In this document: positions 1 through 8,479 of the stretch, one piece after another
Numbering within the stretch: the stretch's first letter is position 1
Layout of the letters: every line of letters starts with the position of its first letter
NCBI RefSeq assembly: GCF_001591465.1
Contig: NZ_BCUY01000021.1
Span: 1 to 54,164, forward strand
Source: Cytobacillus firmus NBRC 15306
GTDB taxonomy: Bacteria; Bacillota; Bacilli; Bacillales; Cytobacillaceae
Direction of reading: 5' to 3'
DNA length: 54,164 nt
Position numbers and translations under genes: made by a program
The notes under the pieces: model-generated
What the model saw: the letters and a program-made list of their open reading frames with translations, nothing else
What the model was told of the DNA's origin: nothing
The model's database searches: none

Positions 1-934
1 CCAGTTCCCTGACTTCAATAGGGATTAATTTTCGCTCGATGCCATTTCTCATATTCTCATATTGTTCAGGAAGCATCAGCATCTCCCCCATTTTCCCGGG
101 TGATTCATCATGAGCAAATCCTGGCGGGTCAGTTGCAATTTCAAAAAGAATTTCCCCGTGCTCCCGAAAATAAATGGCATTAAAATAATTCCGGTCCCTG
201 ACTGGCGTTACTCCATAGCCATTGGACCTCACATATTCCAGCCACTCCAATTGATCCTGGTCATCTTCTGCCCGCCAGGCGATATGATGGACAGTGCCGA
301 CACCCATTTGTCCGCGCTTGCCGGGAATCTTTTTCAGGTCTATGACATTGCCGATTTGGGCTGAGGATTGGAACCGGATCATTTCTCCTTCTTCCCCAAT
401 GCGTTCAAGGCCCATTACCCTTTCAAGCAGTAATGCTGTTTGGTCTGGCTGGGATGAATAAAGAGTCGCCCCTGCAAAGCCCTTTACTGCAACATCAGGA
501 GTAATGGCTCCAAATGTCCAAGTATTCGTCTCACCCTCATCTCTTTCCACCATTTCCAATACCAGACCATGAGGATCCCGGAATCTTATTGATTCTTCAC
601 TGAATCTTTTTTCCGTTGTGTAAGAAATTTTAAATTTTTCAAATCTGTCTTTCCAGAATCCAAGGGCACCCTTTGGAATGGCATATGAGGTTACCCCAAC
701 CTGACCATCCCCTATGACTCCCTGGGAGGCCTTTGCCCATGGAAAAAATGTAATGATTGTTCCCGGCTTCCCTTCATTATTTCCAAAATAAAGGTGGTAA
801 GTGCCGGGGTCATCAAAATTCACAGTCTGCTTGACCATCCTCAATCCTAAAACACCAGCATAAAAATCGACATTCTCCTGAGGGTGGCCGACGATCGCAC
901 TGATATGATGAATTCCACTTGTGGCTTTGTCCAC
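1..934 (-). CDS. Ring-cleaving dioxygenase of the glyoxalase (VOC) superfamily, C-terminal end cut by the window
   Basis: About 311 codons are visible, read leftwards from a GTG at 934 that follows an AGAGGTG ribosome binding site; the stop lies beyond base 1. The N-terminus GIHHISAIVGHPQENVDFY and a second repeat starting near GTVHHIAWRAEDD are the two VOC modules. Each carries an early His, and a late Glu is seen in EILFEIATDPPGF, which together make an extradiol-type metal site. Family knowledge: B. subtilis paralogues MhqA, MhqE and MhqO (about 310 residues) are hydroquinone/quinone-stress dioxygenases controlled by MhqR. The operator at 1045-1062 supports the same control here. The exact paralogue and substrate are not resolved. 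The reading frame is intact throughout. Confidence 0.9.
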   Translation of the reverse strand, partial: MDKATSGIHHISAIVGHPQENVDFYAGVLGLRMVKQTVNFDDPGTYHLYFGNNEGKPGTIITFFPWAKASQGVIGDGQVGVTSYAIPKGALGFWKDRFEKFKISYTTEKRFSEESIRFRDPHGLVLEMVERDEGETNTWTFGAITPDVAVKGFAGATLYSSQPDQTALLLERVMGLERIGEEGEMIRFQSSAQIGNVIDLKKIPGKRGQMGVGTVHHIAWRAEDDQDQLEWLEYVRSNGYGVTPVRDRNYFNAIYFREHGEILFEIATDPPGFAHDESPGKMGEMLMLPEQYENMRNGIERKLIPIEVREL

Positions 935-1044
935 TATTCACACCTCTTTCTCATTAATGTAACCAAAATTCAATCTATGAAACTCATCTAAATCATATAT
1001 TTTCATTTCAAGATACTACCGAAAATTATTACCTCGAATTTATT

Positions 1045-1062
1045 TATCTCGAATTCAAGATA
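1045..1062. promoter_or_regulatory. MhqR-type operator
   Basis: TATCTCGAATTCAAGATA is an 18-bp near-perfect inverted repeat. It fits the MhqR consensus as I recall it from B. subtilis (tATCTcgaAtTCgAGATa) with one or two differences. It lies just downstream of the -10 box of the minus-strand promoter at 1063-1091, so bound repressor would cover the transcription start. A second half-like copy (CTCGAATT) lies at 1033-1040. Confidence 0.8.
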
Positions 1063-1091
1063 ATTATAAAATACATTTATGCTGGTGTCAA
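1063..1091 (-). promoter_or_regulatory. SigmaA promoter of the dioxygenase gene
   Basis: On the minus strand TTGACA (1086-1091) is followed by exactly 17 bp and then TATAAT (1063-1068), a consensus vegetative promoter reading into the dioxygenase. Such a perfect promoter next to an operator suggests strong transcription held down by a repressor. Confidence 0.85.
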
Positions 1092-1169
1092 TCTTTCGGA
1101 TTGGAAAAATCGAGCGGAAAAGAAATTGAATCTCCACATAATCGTGCCAAGTTTATTTGATACAGCATA

Positions 1170-1199
1170 TTGACATCTTCTTAAACCTAAAGGTATATA
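1170..1199 (+). promoter_or_regulatory. Candidate promoter of the iron-type alcohol dehydrogenase
   Basis: TTGACA at 1170-1175 and TATATA at 1194-1199 are separated by 18 bp, 48 bp upstream of the start codon. The rest of the 935-1246 gap holds the divergent dioxygenase promoter and operator. Confidence 0.5.
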
Positions 1200-1246
1200 T
1201 GAATTATAATATTAGAATTTTCCGATAAATTCACGGAGGTAATGAA

Positions 1247-2446
1247 ATGTACAATGCATACTGCCGAATGTACCAGAAAACCTTTAAGCTGGTATCGCCT
1301 TTTCTGCCCTGGCGCGAACCGGAGCTGATAGAAGGCGCCAATAGCCTGGACAAACTGCCTGATATTATTAAACAGAATGACATCAGCAGAATTTTGATTG
1401 TAACTGACAGCGGCATCACGGCTCTTGGGCTGATGGATGGTTTGCTATTAAATTTACAGAAAAGGAATATTGAATTTTATATTTATGATAAGACCGTTCC
1501 CAATCCGACCATTACCAATATTGAAGAAGCACTGGAAGTATACATCAAGAATAATTGCCAAGGTATTCTTGCCTTTGGCGGGGGTTCGCCAATGGATTGC
1601 GCTAAAGGAGCTGGTGCAAGAGCTGTTAGGCCAGAGAAAAGCATTTCACAATTAAAGGGCCAATTTAAGGTTAGAAAAGAGCTCCCTCCCCTTTTTGCAG
1701 TCCCAACCACAGCAGGTACTGGAAGTGAAGCCACTGTTGCAGCGGTCATTACTGACAGCCAATCACATGAGAAATATGCCATTATTGACCTGTGTCTAAT
1801 CCCGTATTATGCGGTTTTAGACCACATGATTACTATAAAACTGCCTCCTCATATAACAGCTGCAACCGGTATGGATGCACTAACCCATGCCATCGAAGCG
1901 TACATTGGAAGAAGCAATACAGCAGAGACGAGAAAATTCAGCACTGATGCAGTCCGGCTTATCTATGACAATCTCTATGAAACCTATATCAATGGCGAAA
2001 ATCTGGAGGCAAGAGCCCATATGCAAAAAGCTGCTTATCTGGCCGGGCTGGCTTTCACCAGGTCCTATGTAGGCAATGTTCATGCTATCGCCCATACGCT
2101 CGGAGGATTTTATTCGGTTCCTCATGGTCTGGCTAATGCCGTCATTCTTCCATATGTACTGGAGCATTATGGTGAGGCAGTCTGGGGATCTCTAGCTGAA
2201 CTGGCATTGGCCGCAAACATTGGTGATCCGGGAGCTTCAGCTGAAGAAAATGCAAAGAGCTTTATAGGCAGCATAAAATCCCTTAACCAAAAAATGGGGA
2301 TTCCCCAAAAGGTGAGCGGAATTAGAGAAAGTGACATTCCGGTAATGGCAGAACGTGCCTTAAAGGAAGCCAATCCCTTGTATCCTGTGCCGAAAATCTT
2401 TGGCAGAAATGATATGTTAAAACTGTATCAGATGATAAAGGAATAA
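1247..2446 (+). CDS. Iron-containing alcohol dehydrogenase
   Basis: The 399-residue product has the length and motifs of the group III (Fe-type) alcohol dehydrogenases, which oxidise alcohols or reduce aldehydes with NAD(P)H in the cytoplasm. The dinucleotide-binding GGGSPMDCAKG lies at 111-121, PTTAGTGSE at 153-161, and the metal ligands are likely D210 and H214 (TGMDALTHAIEAY), H279 and H293. The ATG is preceded by GGAGGT at 1235-1240. The gene stands alone and diverges from the dioxygenase. It has no clear terminator of its own, and the hairpin at 2508-2543 belongs mainly to the opposing gene. The substrate cannot be told from sequence; butanol dehydrogenase-like enzymes are the nearest general class. 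Confidence 0.9.
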   Translation: MYNAYCRMYQKTFKLVSPFLPWREPELIEGANSLDKLPDIIKQNDISRILIVTDSGITALGLMDGLLLNLQKRNIEFYIYDKTVPNPTITNIEEALEVYIKNNCQGILAFGGGSPMDCAKGAGARAVRPEKSISQLKGQFKVRKELPPLFAVPTTAGTGSEATVAAVITDSQSHEKYAIIDLCLIPYYAVLDHMITIKLPPHITAATGMDALTHAIEAYIGRSNTAETRKFSTDAVRLIYDNLYETYINGENLEARAHMQKAAYLAGLAFTRSYVGNVHAIAHTLGGFYSVPHGLANAVILPYVLEHYGEAVWGSLAELALAANIGDPGASAEENAKSFIGSIKSLNQKMGIPQKVSGIRESDIPVMAERALKEANPLYPVPKIFGRNDMLKLYQMIKE

Positions 2447-2507
2447 TTTTCAGGCACAGCTTCCGCACGCATGGTTTCCCGGCGTTAAAAATACGAGCTG
2501 CTCACAC

Positions 2508-2543
2508 AAAAAGGCAGATGCACAATAAAATGCATTCTGCCTT
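2508..2543 (-). terminator. Rho-independent terminator after corA
   Basis: On the minus strand GGCAGAATGCA pairs with TGCATCTGCC around an 8-nt loop, followed by TTTTTG. Confidence 0.8.
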
Positions 2544-2552
2544 AAAGCCGTT

Positions 2553-3509
2553 TTATCTGAACCAGCCCTTCTTCTTAAACCACCAAAACATGCCTAAGGC
2601 AATAATAAACATTAATAACAGCGTTTCAAAATATCCATATTTCCATGATAATTCCGGCATGTTTTCAAAATTCATTCCATAAATGCCCGCTATGAAGGTT
2701 AAGGGCATAAAAATGGTGGTTATCACGGTAAGGACTCTCATCACCCTGTTTGTCTGATGGGAATTGATCGATAAATAACTGTCACGGATATCGGTCGTCA
2801 ATTCCCTGTTTCCGTCAATCATTTCAGTCAATTTCAATAAGTGGTCATGAATATCAGCAAAGTATTCGTACCTTTCCTTTACACCTTTAAGCCTATGGGA
2901 ATTAATGACACGGTATATTAAATCCCTCATTGGAATCACAGTATACCGAATCTGCAATAAATGATGGCGTATATCAAATAATTTCTCCAATAATTCTTCC
3001 ATCGTTTCATCATTTGGGTTATCTTCAATGAGACTCAGACGATCTTCCAGCTGATAAACGATAGGAAAGTAATTATCCACTATTTTATCTATGATATGGT
3101 ACATGACCAGATAAGGGTCCCATTTACTAATCTTCTTACTTAAGCTCAGCCTTTCCCAAACATCATCCATTTCCCTGGAGAGCTCATGGTGGTAGGATAC
3201 TATGTAATTGGGACCAATAAAAAAGTTAATTTCCTGTTTATCTTCGTTAATATGATTTAAGCTATGGGTAACAAAAAAGCTATAGTCTTCATAATAGTCC
3301 ATTTTAGGGCGCTGGAGTTTGACAACACAATCCTCAATGGCCAGGGGATGAAAGTGAAAAGTTTTATCAAGTTCAGCTGTCTCCCCTTCGGTTGGCTGAT
3401 CAAAATCAACCCAAAACCACTTATAACTTTCCCACTCAGCTTTCAGCCTCTCTAAAGTAATATCCTTCTTCAGTTCATTTTTCTTATTAACAGCTTGTAT
3501 TCTAATCAT
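2553..3509 (-). CDS. corA: CorA family magnesium/divalent cation transporter
   Basis: The 318-residue protein ends with two membrane helices. The first is followed by the family hallmark GMN at 278-280 (IYGMNFENMPEL), and the C-terminus is the basic tail KKKGWFR. The long acidic/helical N-terminal part matches the cytoplasmic funnel domain of CorA. CorA forms a homopentameric channel for Mg2+ (also Co2+ or Ni2+) in the cell membrane. The start ATG follows AGGAG with six bases between. The gene stands alone, with a terminator directly downstream. No M-box riboswitch is visible upstream. Confidence 0.93.
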   Translation of the reverse strand: MIRIQAVNKKNELKKDITLERLKAEWESYKWFWVDFDQPTEGETAELDKTFHFHPLAIEDCVVKLQRPKMDYYEDYSFFVTHSLNHINEDKQEINFFIGPNYIVSYHHELSREMDDVWERLSLSKKISKWDPYLVMYHIIDKIVDNYFPIVYQLEDRLSLIEDNPNDETMEELLEKLFDIRHHLLQIRYTVIPMRDLIYRVINSHRLKGVKERYEYFADIHDHLLKLTEMIDGNRELTTDIRDSYLSINSHQTNRVMRVLTVITTIFMPLTFIAGIYGMNFENMPELSWKYGYFETLLLMFIIALGMFWWFKKKGWFR

Positions 3510-3723
3510 GATTGTCTCCTAGTCTTTCCAATCTGTAAACGTATTTTTTCCATTTTTGATAATGATATCCTACCTCTTCCATTGGTATATTTATTATTTA
3601 CCTCTTTTCCTTGCTCTGTTAAACAAGAATATACTTTTCTTGGTAATAAAAGAAAATATACACTAAAATTCCGGTTGCTTTAACGCTTTTACCGCAAAAA
3701 GTAATTTTAATTAACAAAAAATA

Positions 3724-3752
3724 TTGACTTATCTAAACTTATCTGATAAATT
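3724..3752 (+). promoter_or_regulatory. Candidate promoter of the brnQ T-box transcript
   Basis: TTGACT at 3724-3729 and TAAATT at 3747-3752 have 17-bp spacing, just ahead of the T-box leader. The -10 box is a 4/6 match. Confidence 0.5.
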
Positions 3753-3765
3753 ATTTTCAAATAAT

Positions 3766-4027
3766 AAGTCGCTGACGAGAAGAGTAAGACAGGAATGCTG
3801 TTCCAAAGAGAGCCGGCATATGGTGAAAGCCGGTGTCCAGTACCTGATCCGAAGATCATCTCTGAGATGCAAAGCTGAAATACAGTAAGCTTTGACGGGT
3901 TTTCCGCCGTTACAATGGAACGCGTATGATTGTACGCAGCTGAGTGCTGCAGTTTTTTGAACTGCGGAATTAGGGTGGTATCGCGAGTATAGACTCGTCC
4001 CTTTCTGGGGACGGGTCTTTTTATTTT
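3766..4027 (+). ncRNA. T-box riboswitch leader, probably isoleucine-specific, with terminator
   Basis: The leader shows the expected parts in order. The stem I 5' side is AGAGTAAGACAGGAATG, followed by AGAGAGCCGG and GGTGAAAGCCGGT for the distal stem. The specifier region GAAGATCATC (3851-3860) presents ATC at 3855-3857. The T-box sequence AGGGTGGTATCGCG at 3972-3985 pairs with uncharged tRNA. The terminator GACTCGTCCC/GGGGACGGGTC is at 3992-4017, followed by a T tract. An ATC specifier means tRNA-Ile, which fits the branched-chain amino acid transporter that follows. Uncharged tRNA-Ile would stabilise the antiterminator and turn brnQ on. The specifier call is by alignment with known T-boxes and is less certain than the T-box itself. 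Confidence 0.93.
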
Positions 4028-4051
4028 TAAAAAAAGGAGTTTGAGCAGCTT

Positions 4052-5392
4052 ATGAAGAAATTTGACAGCTTTTTTATCGGTCTCATGTTATTCTCAATGT
4101 TTTTTGGAGCAGGTAATTTAATATTCCCTCCCTACCTTGGTGCTTTATCAGGTACCTCCTTTTGGCTTGCGATTGCAGGTTTTATTCTGACTGCTGTAGG
4201 CTTGCCATTTATTGTACTGCTTGCCATCTCATTGGCAAAGGGTGGAATTGATGCGATTGCCAGCAGGGTTCATCCACTTTTCGGCACCTTATTTATGGTT
4301 ATCATCTACCTATCCATTGGTCCTTTCCTGGCTATTCCCAGAAATGCAGGTGTTGCTTTCGAGATGGGTGTCATGCCATTTATTAATGATTCATGGAACC
4401 TATCACTAGTTTTGTTTACGTATTCCGCAGTCTTTTTCTTGCTTGTATATGTTGTCAGTTTAAATCCGGCCAAAATGGAAAGATTTATGGGACGCTGGAT
4501 TACTCCCGTTCTGCTGCTGTCGGTTGTTATCCTTTGTACAGCTGCAATCATGAATTTCGACACAAAGCAGCTGGCTCCATCTGGCGGTTATGACAGCGGT
4601 GCATTCTTTAAGGGTTTCCTGGAAGGCTATAACACAATGGACGCCCTTGCCGCTCTTGCCTTTGGAATCGTAATTCTTACTGCCATCCAGAAAAAAGGTG
4701 TACATGACGAAAAGCAATTATCCCGCTATACACTAAGAGCCGCCATAATCGCTGGCGGGCTTCTGGCAGCCGTTTATATTTCCCTTGGTTTATTGGGAGT
4801 TAAAATAGCTGCTAATGGCACTTTTGAAAACGGGACAGCGATTTTATCATCTGCCTCCACCCTGTTATTCGGAAAAGCTGGAACGGCATTCATCGGTGCA
4901 ATTTTCACCCTTGCCTGTTTTACGACTGTAGTTGGCTTAACTTCCGCCTGCGGACAATATTTCTCAAAGCTGCTGCCAAAGGTAAGCTATAATTTAGTCA
5001 TTACTGCCGTAACCCTAGTTGGTTTCACTTTATCAAATCTTGGGTTAAATCAAATTCTCAAAGTATCTGTTCCTTTCCTGGTAACAGCTTATCCTTTAAC
5101 CATTGTGCTGATTACCCTGAGCTTCTTTAATGGCTTTTTCCGAAACCCGCGAAAAGTTTACGGGAGTGCGCTATTATTCACAGGAGTATTTGCAGCGCTG
5201 GGAGGTTTAAGCACCTTTGGCTTTGATCTCGGAGCCCTTCAAACCCTTAGGGAAGTATTGCCTTTCGCATCTGTTGGAATGGAATGGGTTGTACCAGCTG
5301 CAGCAGGTACTGCACTGGGCATCCTTCTAAGCAAAACTGACAGGCAGCAGCAGGATTCAGCAAAACAGATGGATGTAAAAGCTTCTTTATAA
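4052..5392 (+). CDS. brnQ: Branched-chain amino acid transport system II carrier protein
   Basis: The 446-residue protein is strongly hydrophobic with about twelve membrane segments. Its N-terminus is typical of BrnQ (FDSFFIGLMLFSMFFGAGNL, then IFPPYLG). BrnQ imports Ile, Leu and Val by cation symport. AAGGAG at 4034-4039 lies 12 bp before the ATG. The T-box directly upstream ties expression to isoleucine starvation. The gene is monocistronic, bounded by the hairpin at 5395-5424. Confidence 0.95.
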   Translation: MKKFDSFFIGLMLFSMFFGAGNLIFPPYLGALSGTSFWLAIAGFILTAVGLPFIVLLAISLAKGGIDAIASRVHPLFGTLFMVIIYLSIGPFLAIPRNAGVAFEMGVMPFINDSWNLSLVLFTYSAVFFLLVYVVSLNPAKMERFMGRWITPVLLLSVVILCTAAIMNFDTKQLAPSGGYDSGAFFKGFLEGYNTMDALAALAFGIVILTAIQKKGVHDEKQLSRYTLRAAIIAGGLLAAVYISLGLLGVKIAANGTFENGTAILSSASTLLFGKAGTAFIGAIFTLACFTTVVGLTSACGQYFSKLLPKVSYNLVITAVTLVGFTLSNLGLNQILKVSVPFLVTAYPLTIVLITLSFFNGFFRNPRKVYGSALLFTGVFAALGGLSTFGFDLGALQTLREVLPFASVGMEWVVPAAAGTALGILLSKTDRQQQDSAKQMDVKASL

Positions 5393-5394
5393 AA

Positions 5395-5424
5395 AAACCA
5401 GGCTGCTTAAACAGCCTGGTTTTC
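5395..5424. terminator. Bidirectional terminator after brnQ
   Basis: AAAACCAGGCTG / CAGCCTGGTTTT forms a perfect stem around a 6-nt loop with T runs on both strands. Confidence 0.85.
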
Positions 5425-5557
5425 CTATGTCTTCACCTCATCATCCATACTAACCCAAGTCTCCCATTAAACGGGCAAGCCTGGGAATATCCGCAATAAC
5501 CGTTTTCCGGATATGTATTTTATGCTCCATTTTGCATCTTCCTGCCTTCAAGCGGTT

Positions 5558-6370
5558 TTATTCCCTTATCCAAATTGCTTTTGTATATCCAATTTTCAAA
5601 CCTGCTTTTTCCATATTATTCTGGCTTGCGGAACCAAACCTTGCCTGGCCTGTCACCAGCTCGGCATTATTTGTAATCGCCTGGGAGATTCGGGCTTGAA
5701 TAAGCGCGCTGTGGACTCCCCTGTTTCTGAAAGAAGGCACAACAGCCGCAGCCGCAAGATTTGCCACCCCTTTTTCCATGAAAATGACACCTATTCCAGC
5801 TGGTTCGGTGTTTACAAATGCGAGGTAAAAGACCCATTTTTCATTATTGTCATAAAGCACCTCATTATTTTCGGCTATCCCCTGGCTAAGAAACCCTGGC
5901 ATGCCAAATCCCTTTGTATACACCTCGCCGAAAAGATCAAATTCCTTTCTTTGCATCCTGCGTATATCAATACCAGCATGAATGGGAAGATCCTTAAGAT
6001 CTGAAGGCTCTGCAAACAAAGTGGTATGGAAATTACATTGATAAAATCCTTTTTGATGAAGCATCTTCAGTAAATCTGATGATCCGTTTGACGGTGTGAT
6101 CTCCAATCGAATTGGGATTCCTTTTCCCTGGTAGAATTCAACTATTTGATCCAGTACTTCGGCATCGGCTTCCTTAAACCCCTTTACGAGATTGAAGGAT
6201 GGACCCGGAATATTCCTGGCAAAAAAAGCGGTTGTCTGGCCAATTCTTTTAATCTCCACACCCATTGGGTTTCCATACCGATGTTGAATAGCTGTCAATC
6301 TGGAGTACAGCACATCTGTCTCTGCCTGGTCCAGCCTCTCAGCTAAGTCACTTTTCATCACTAGATTCAT
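5558..6370 (-). CDS. GNAT family N-acetyltransferase
   Basis: I place the start at the ATG at 6370 (MNLVMKSDLAERLDQ), because GAGGTGG lies five bases upstream of it; this gives 270 residues. A longer in-frame ORF to 6451 has no such site. The C-terminal half (about residues 150-270) is a GNAT fold: the beta4/alpha3 acetyl-CoA loop is VVPSFRNRGVHSALI, followed by TGQARFGSASQNNMEKAG. The N-terminal half is less conserved, as in two-domain GNATs. The acetyl acceptor is unknown. The protein is cytoplasmic and has no evident operon partner. Confidence 0.8.
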   Translation of the reverse strand: MNLVMKSDLAERLDQAETDVLYSRLTAIQHRYGNPMGVEIKRIGQTTAFFARNIPGPSFNLVKGFKEADAEVLDQIVEFYQGKGIPIRLEITPSNGSSDLLKMLHQKGFYQCNFHTTLFAEPSDLKDLPIHAGIDIRRMQRKEFDLFGEVYTKGFGMPGFLSQGIAENNEVLYDNNEKWVFYLAFVNTEPAGIGVIFMEKGVANLAAAAVVPSFRNRGVHSALIQARISQAITNNAELVTGQARFGSASQNNMEKAGLKIGYTKAIWIRE

Positions 6371-6449
6371 AATTTCCACCTCATTTAAGCAAGCCTCATT
6401 CAAATATAATGTATTGTTCTCCCTTTGAAATGAATTCTCCTTTAAAAAC

Positions 6450-6590
6450 AAGGCACTTTTCGTATAAATTTTTGTTTTCGCCTATCAATGATCCGTTGAT
6501 TTCCGCTCCAGGATGCTCGCTTTCCGCTACAATCAACTCAGTAAATAAGATACAAAAAGCAACAAACCTTGCCAAACTGCCAAAAACAAT
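6450..6590. repeat. Dispersed Bacillus-type repeat element, internally deleted copy
   Basis: The stretch matches the element at 17183-17406 over both flanks. The GTTGATT...AATCAAC core (6495-6537) is only 43 bp here against 129 bp in the other copy. The shared left arm reads CGTATAAATTTTTG..CCTATCAATG and the right arm AACTCAGTAAATAAGATACAA. The lost part is the GC-rich centre, between CTCGCTTTCC and CCGCTACAATC. Confidence 0.8.
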
Positions 6591-6620
6591 AAAAAAGGAA
6601 AAGAGTCAAAGCTCTTTTCC
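6588..6620 (-). terminator. Terminator of the nitroreductase gene
   Basis: Minus strand GGAAAAGAGC / CTCTTTTCC with a 5-nt loop is followed by TTTTTTATTG. It starts inside the stop codon region. Confidence 0.85.
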
Positions 6621-7297
6621 TAATCAATCCACTTTACAATATCATCGAATGGTCTGCGTGCTTTCGGTCTTGGGTCTTTCACTCTGTATCCAAAGGCACA
6701 CATTACCGAAAGTCCGAAGCTTCCTTCTTCAAGCAAGCCTTCCTCATTCAGGAGCTTATTCATTTTTTCAATGTCAAACCCCTCAATGGGACAGGAATCT
6801 ATACCAATTTGTGCAGCGGCGGTCATCATATTCCCAAGTGCAATGTAGCTTTGCTTGCAGGCCCAATCAAAAAGAGGGCGATCTCCATCCAGCAGATCAA
6901 AATCGGACTTCTGGAATTCCTCAATCCGCTGCAGATATTTTTCCATCATTTCTTCCGGCATTCCCAGGGTATTTCTAAAATGATCCTGCAGATAGCGGGA
7001 ATCGTACTTTGTATCTTTTTTCGTTCTTGCCAGGATTAAAACAAAGTGGCTTGCTTCAGGCAGTTTCCCGTATGCCCCCCAGGAGGCATTCTTAATTTTC
7101 TCACGGAGCTCCTGGTTCTGAACAATCACAAAACGCCATGGTTCAAAACCAAATGAACTTGGTGACAGACGGCCTGTCTCCAATATAAACCGGAAATCTT
7201 CCTCGGGGATTTCTTTATTTGGATCAAACTCCTTTGTCGCATGCCTGAATTGATAGGCATTCAGTATTTCGTCCTTTAAAACTTCCTTTTCACGCAA
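6620..7297 (-). CDS. Nitroreductase family NAD(P)H-dependent FMN oxidoreductase
   Basis: The product has about 225 residues and the flavin-binding N-terminal pattern YQFRHATKEFD. This is followed by LSPSSFGFEPWRFVIV and the late SCPIEGFD region typical of nitroreductases resembling B. subtilis YfkO. Such enzymes reduce nitro groups, quinones or flavins in the cytoplasm as FMN dimers. Two TTG codons (7303 and 7297) could start it. GGAG lies only 3 bases before the first but 9 before the second, so I prefer 7297. It stands alone with its own terminator. Confidence 0.88.
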   Translation of the reverse strand: MREKEVLKDEILNAYQFRHATKEFDPNKEIPEEDFRFILETGRLSPSSFGFEPWRFVIVQNQELREKIKNASWGAYGKLPEASHFVLILARTKKDTKYDSRYLQDHFRNTLGMPEEMMEKYLQRIEEFQKSDFDLLDGDRPLFDWACKQSYIALGNMMTAAAQIGIDSCPIEGFDIEKMNKLLNEEGLLEEGSFGLSVMCAFGYRVKDPRPKARRPFDDIVKWID

Positions 7298-7419
7298 ACC
7301 CAAACACTCCTTTTCTGGCTGTTCTAACTTTAACGTAACATATTACTGCATAACATTCATGAAATCAGCTTTTAGTCTGCCCTTTTCACTGCTGTTCCTA
7401 CTCATTTGGGGCAATTTCA

Positions 7420-7872
7420 TTATAAATCCATAGACAGCCTGATCATATCCCGGCAATGGATTCCATTTTCAAGGATATCTTCTTTGTAATGCCTCGCAAA
7501 AAAATCTTTATCGACCCCAGTGATTCTAAAACCGCATTTTTGATAAAGAGCCAGCTGTCCAATACTGGAATTCCCCGTACCAATTTCAAGGGTCTTATTT
7601 CCACCTTGAAACGCAAGCTCTATTGCATGCTGAAGAAGCTTTCTGCCAATGCGCTCTCCCTGATATTTTTCACTAACGGCGATATTAACAATCTCACAGG
7701 TTCCTGGCCTTGTGGCAAGAAGGATATAAACACCGACTGCTGCTCCGTTAATTTCAGCAATATAGGTTTCCCCTCGATTTAGATAATCCTCAATAAATTC
7801 AATTGAAGGATCAGCCAATAATAGCAGATTCATTGGAGGGGGCTCTGAATGGTCAATTTTTCGTATCTTCAT
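7420..7872 (-). CDS. GNAT family N-acetyltransferase, YvbK-like
   Basis: The 150 residues form a single GNAT domain: IVNIAVSEKYQGERIGRKLL is the acetyl-CoA loop (Q-x-x-x-I-G), followed by LEIGTGNSSIGQLALYQKCG. The tail GVDKDFF..HY..DILENGI resembles the YvbK group of Bacillus. ATG 7872 follows AGGAGGATATA. Its substrate is unknown. It lies 69 bp downstream of the VOC gene on the same strand and may be read from the same transcript. Confidence 0.82.
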   Translation of the reverse strand: MKIRKIDHSEPPPMNLLLLADPSIEFIEDYLNRGETYIAEINGAAVGVYILLATRPGTCEIVNIAVSEKYQGERIGRKLLQHAIELAFQGGNKTLEIGTGNSSIGQLALYQKCGFRITGVDKDFFARHYKEDILENGIHCRDMIRLSMDL

Positions 7873-7941
7873 TATATCCTCCTTTTTATGTCAAGCTCCC
7901 AAAATAACCTTCTCTTTCTGTATAACGATGATCCATAGCAG

Positions 7942-8343
7942 TCATCTCCCCCAGTCTTCTTTGTTTACTTTTTTTATTTGGATTTCTTTCTCATGCTTAT
8001 CGATATATTCAAAATAACCAATTCTATTTCCCCATGGATCAGCAAATGTTGCCCACTTAACAGGGACTTCTTCTCTCGTATGGATTTCAAATGGTGTTAT
8101 TTTTAATTCTGTGAATAGTCTTTCACGTTCCTGCTCAAGATCAGGCACCCCAAGCCTAATTGGACCGCTTCCTATACTGGGGGATCCCTTAGCTAACTGA
8201 AGCCTGCAACCTGTGATGAGTTCCCACTCTGCAAATCCTTCATGCGGAATAAAATCAGGTTTTTTATTAAGCAATGTTTCATACCACCACAGTCCCTTTT
8301 TCATATCCAGCACCCGGAATTGAACTGTCATTTCATAGATCAT
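7942..8343 (-). CDS. VOC family (glyoxalase-fold) protein
   Basis: I start the gene at the ATG at 8343 (MIYEMTVQFRVLDMKKG), because GGAGGGG lies just ahead of it; the result is 133 residues. The single-module VOC fold is suggested by WWYETLLNKKPDFIP in the first half and by FADPWGNRIGYFEYI at 104-118 in the second. This is the signature of glyoxalase/bleomycin-resistance-type proteins. The metal ligands and substrate cannot be assigned with confidence. The following GNAT gene probably shares its transcript. Confidence 0.8.
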   Translation of the reverse strand: MIYEMTVQFRVLDMKKGLWWYETLLNKKPDFIPHEGFAEWELITGCRLQLAKGSPSIGSGPIRLGVPDLEQERERLFTELKITPFEIHTREEVPVKWATFADPWGNRIGYFEYIDKHEKEIQIKKVNKEDWGR

Positions 8344-8479
8344 ATCAGCCCCTCCAACCTCATACCAAATTATGTAATTCGCTAAAATCATCATATTTCC
8401 TTTATTTTATTGTTTTTGAACGAAAGTAAAGGGAATTAAGAGTATTGGATAATAGAAAGGAAGTTGAACAAACATTTCC

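Noticed and set aside
5513..6004. Plus-strand ORF of 163 codons
   Set aside because: Lies opposite the GNAT gene, Cys/His-rich composition without family resemblance, no ribosome site.
6409..6978. Plus-strand ORF of 189 codons
   Set aside because: Covers a noncoding repeat and the antisense of the nitroreductase gene; no coding signal.
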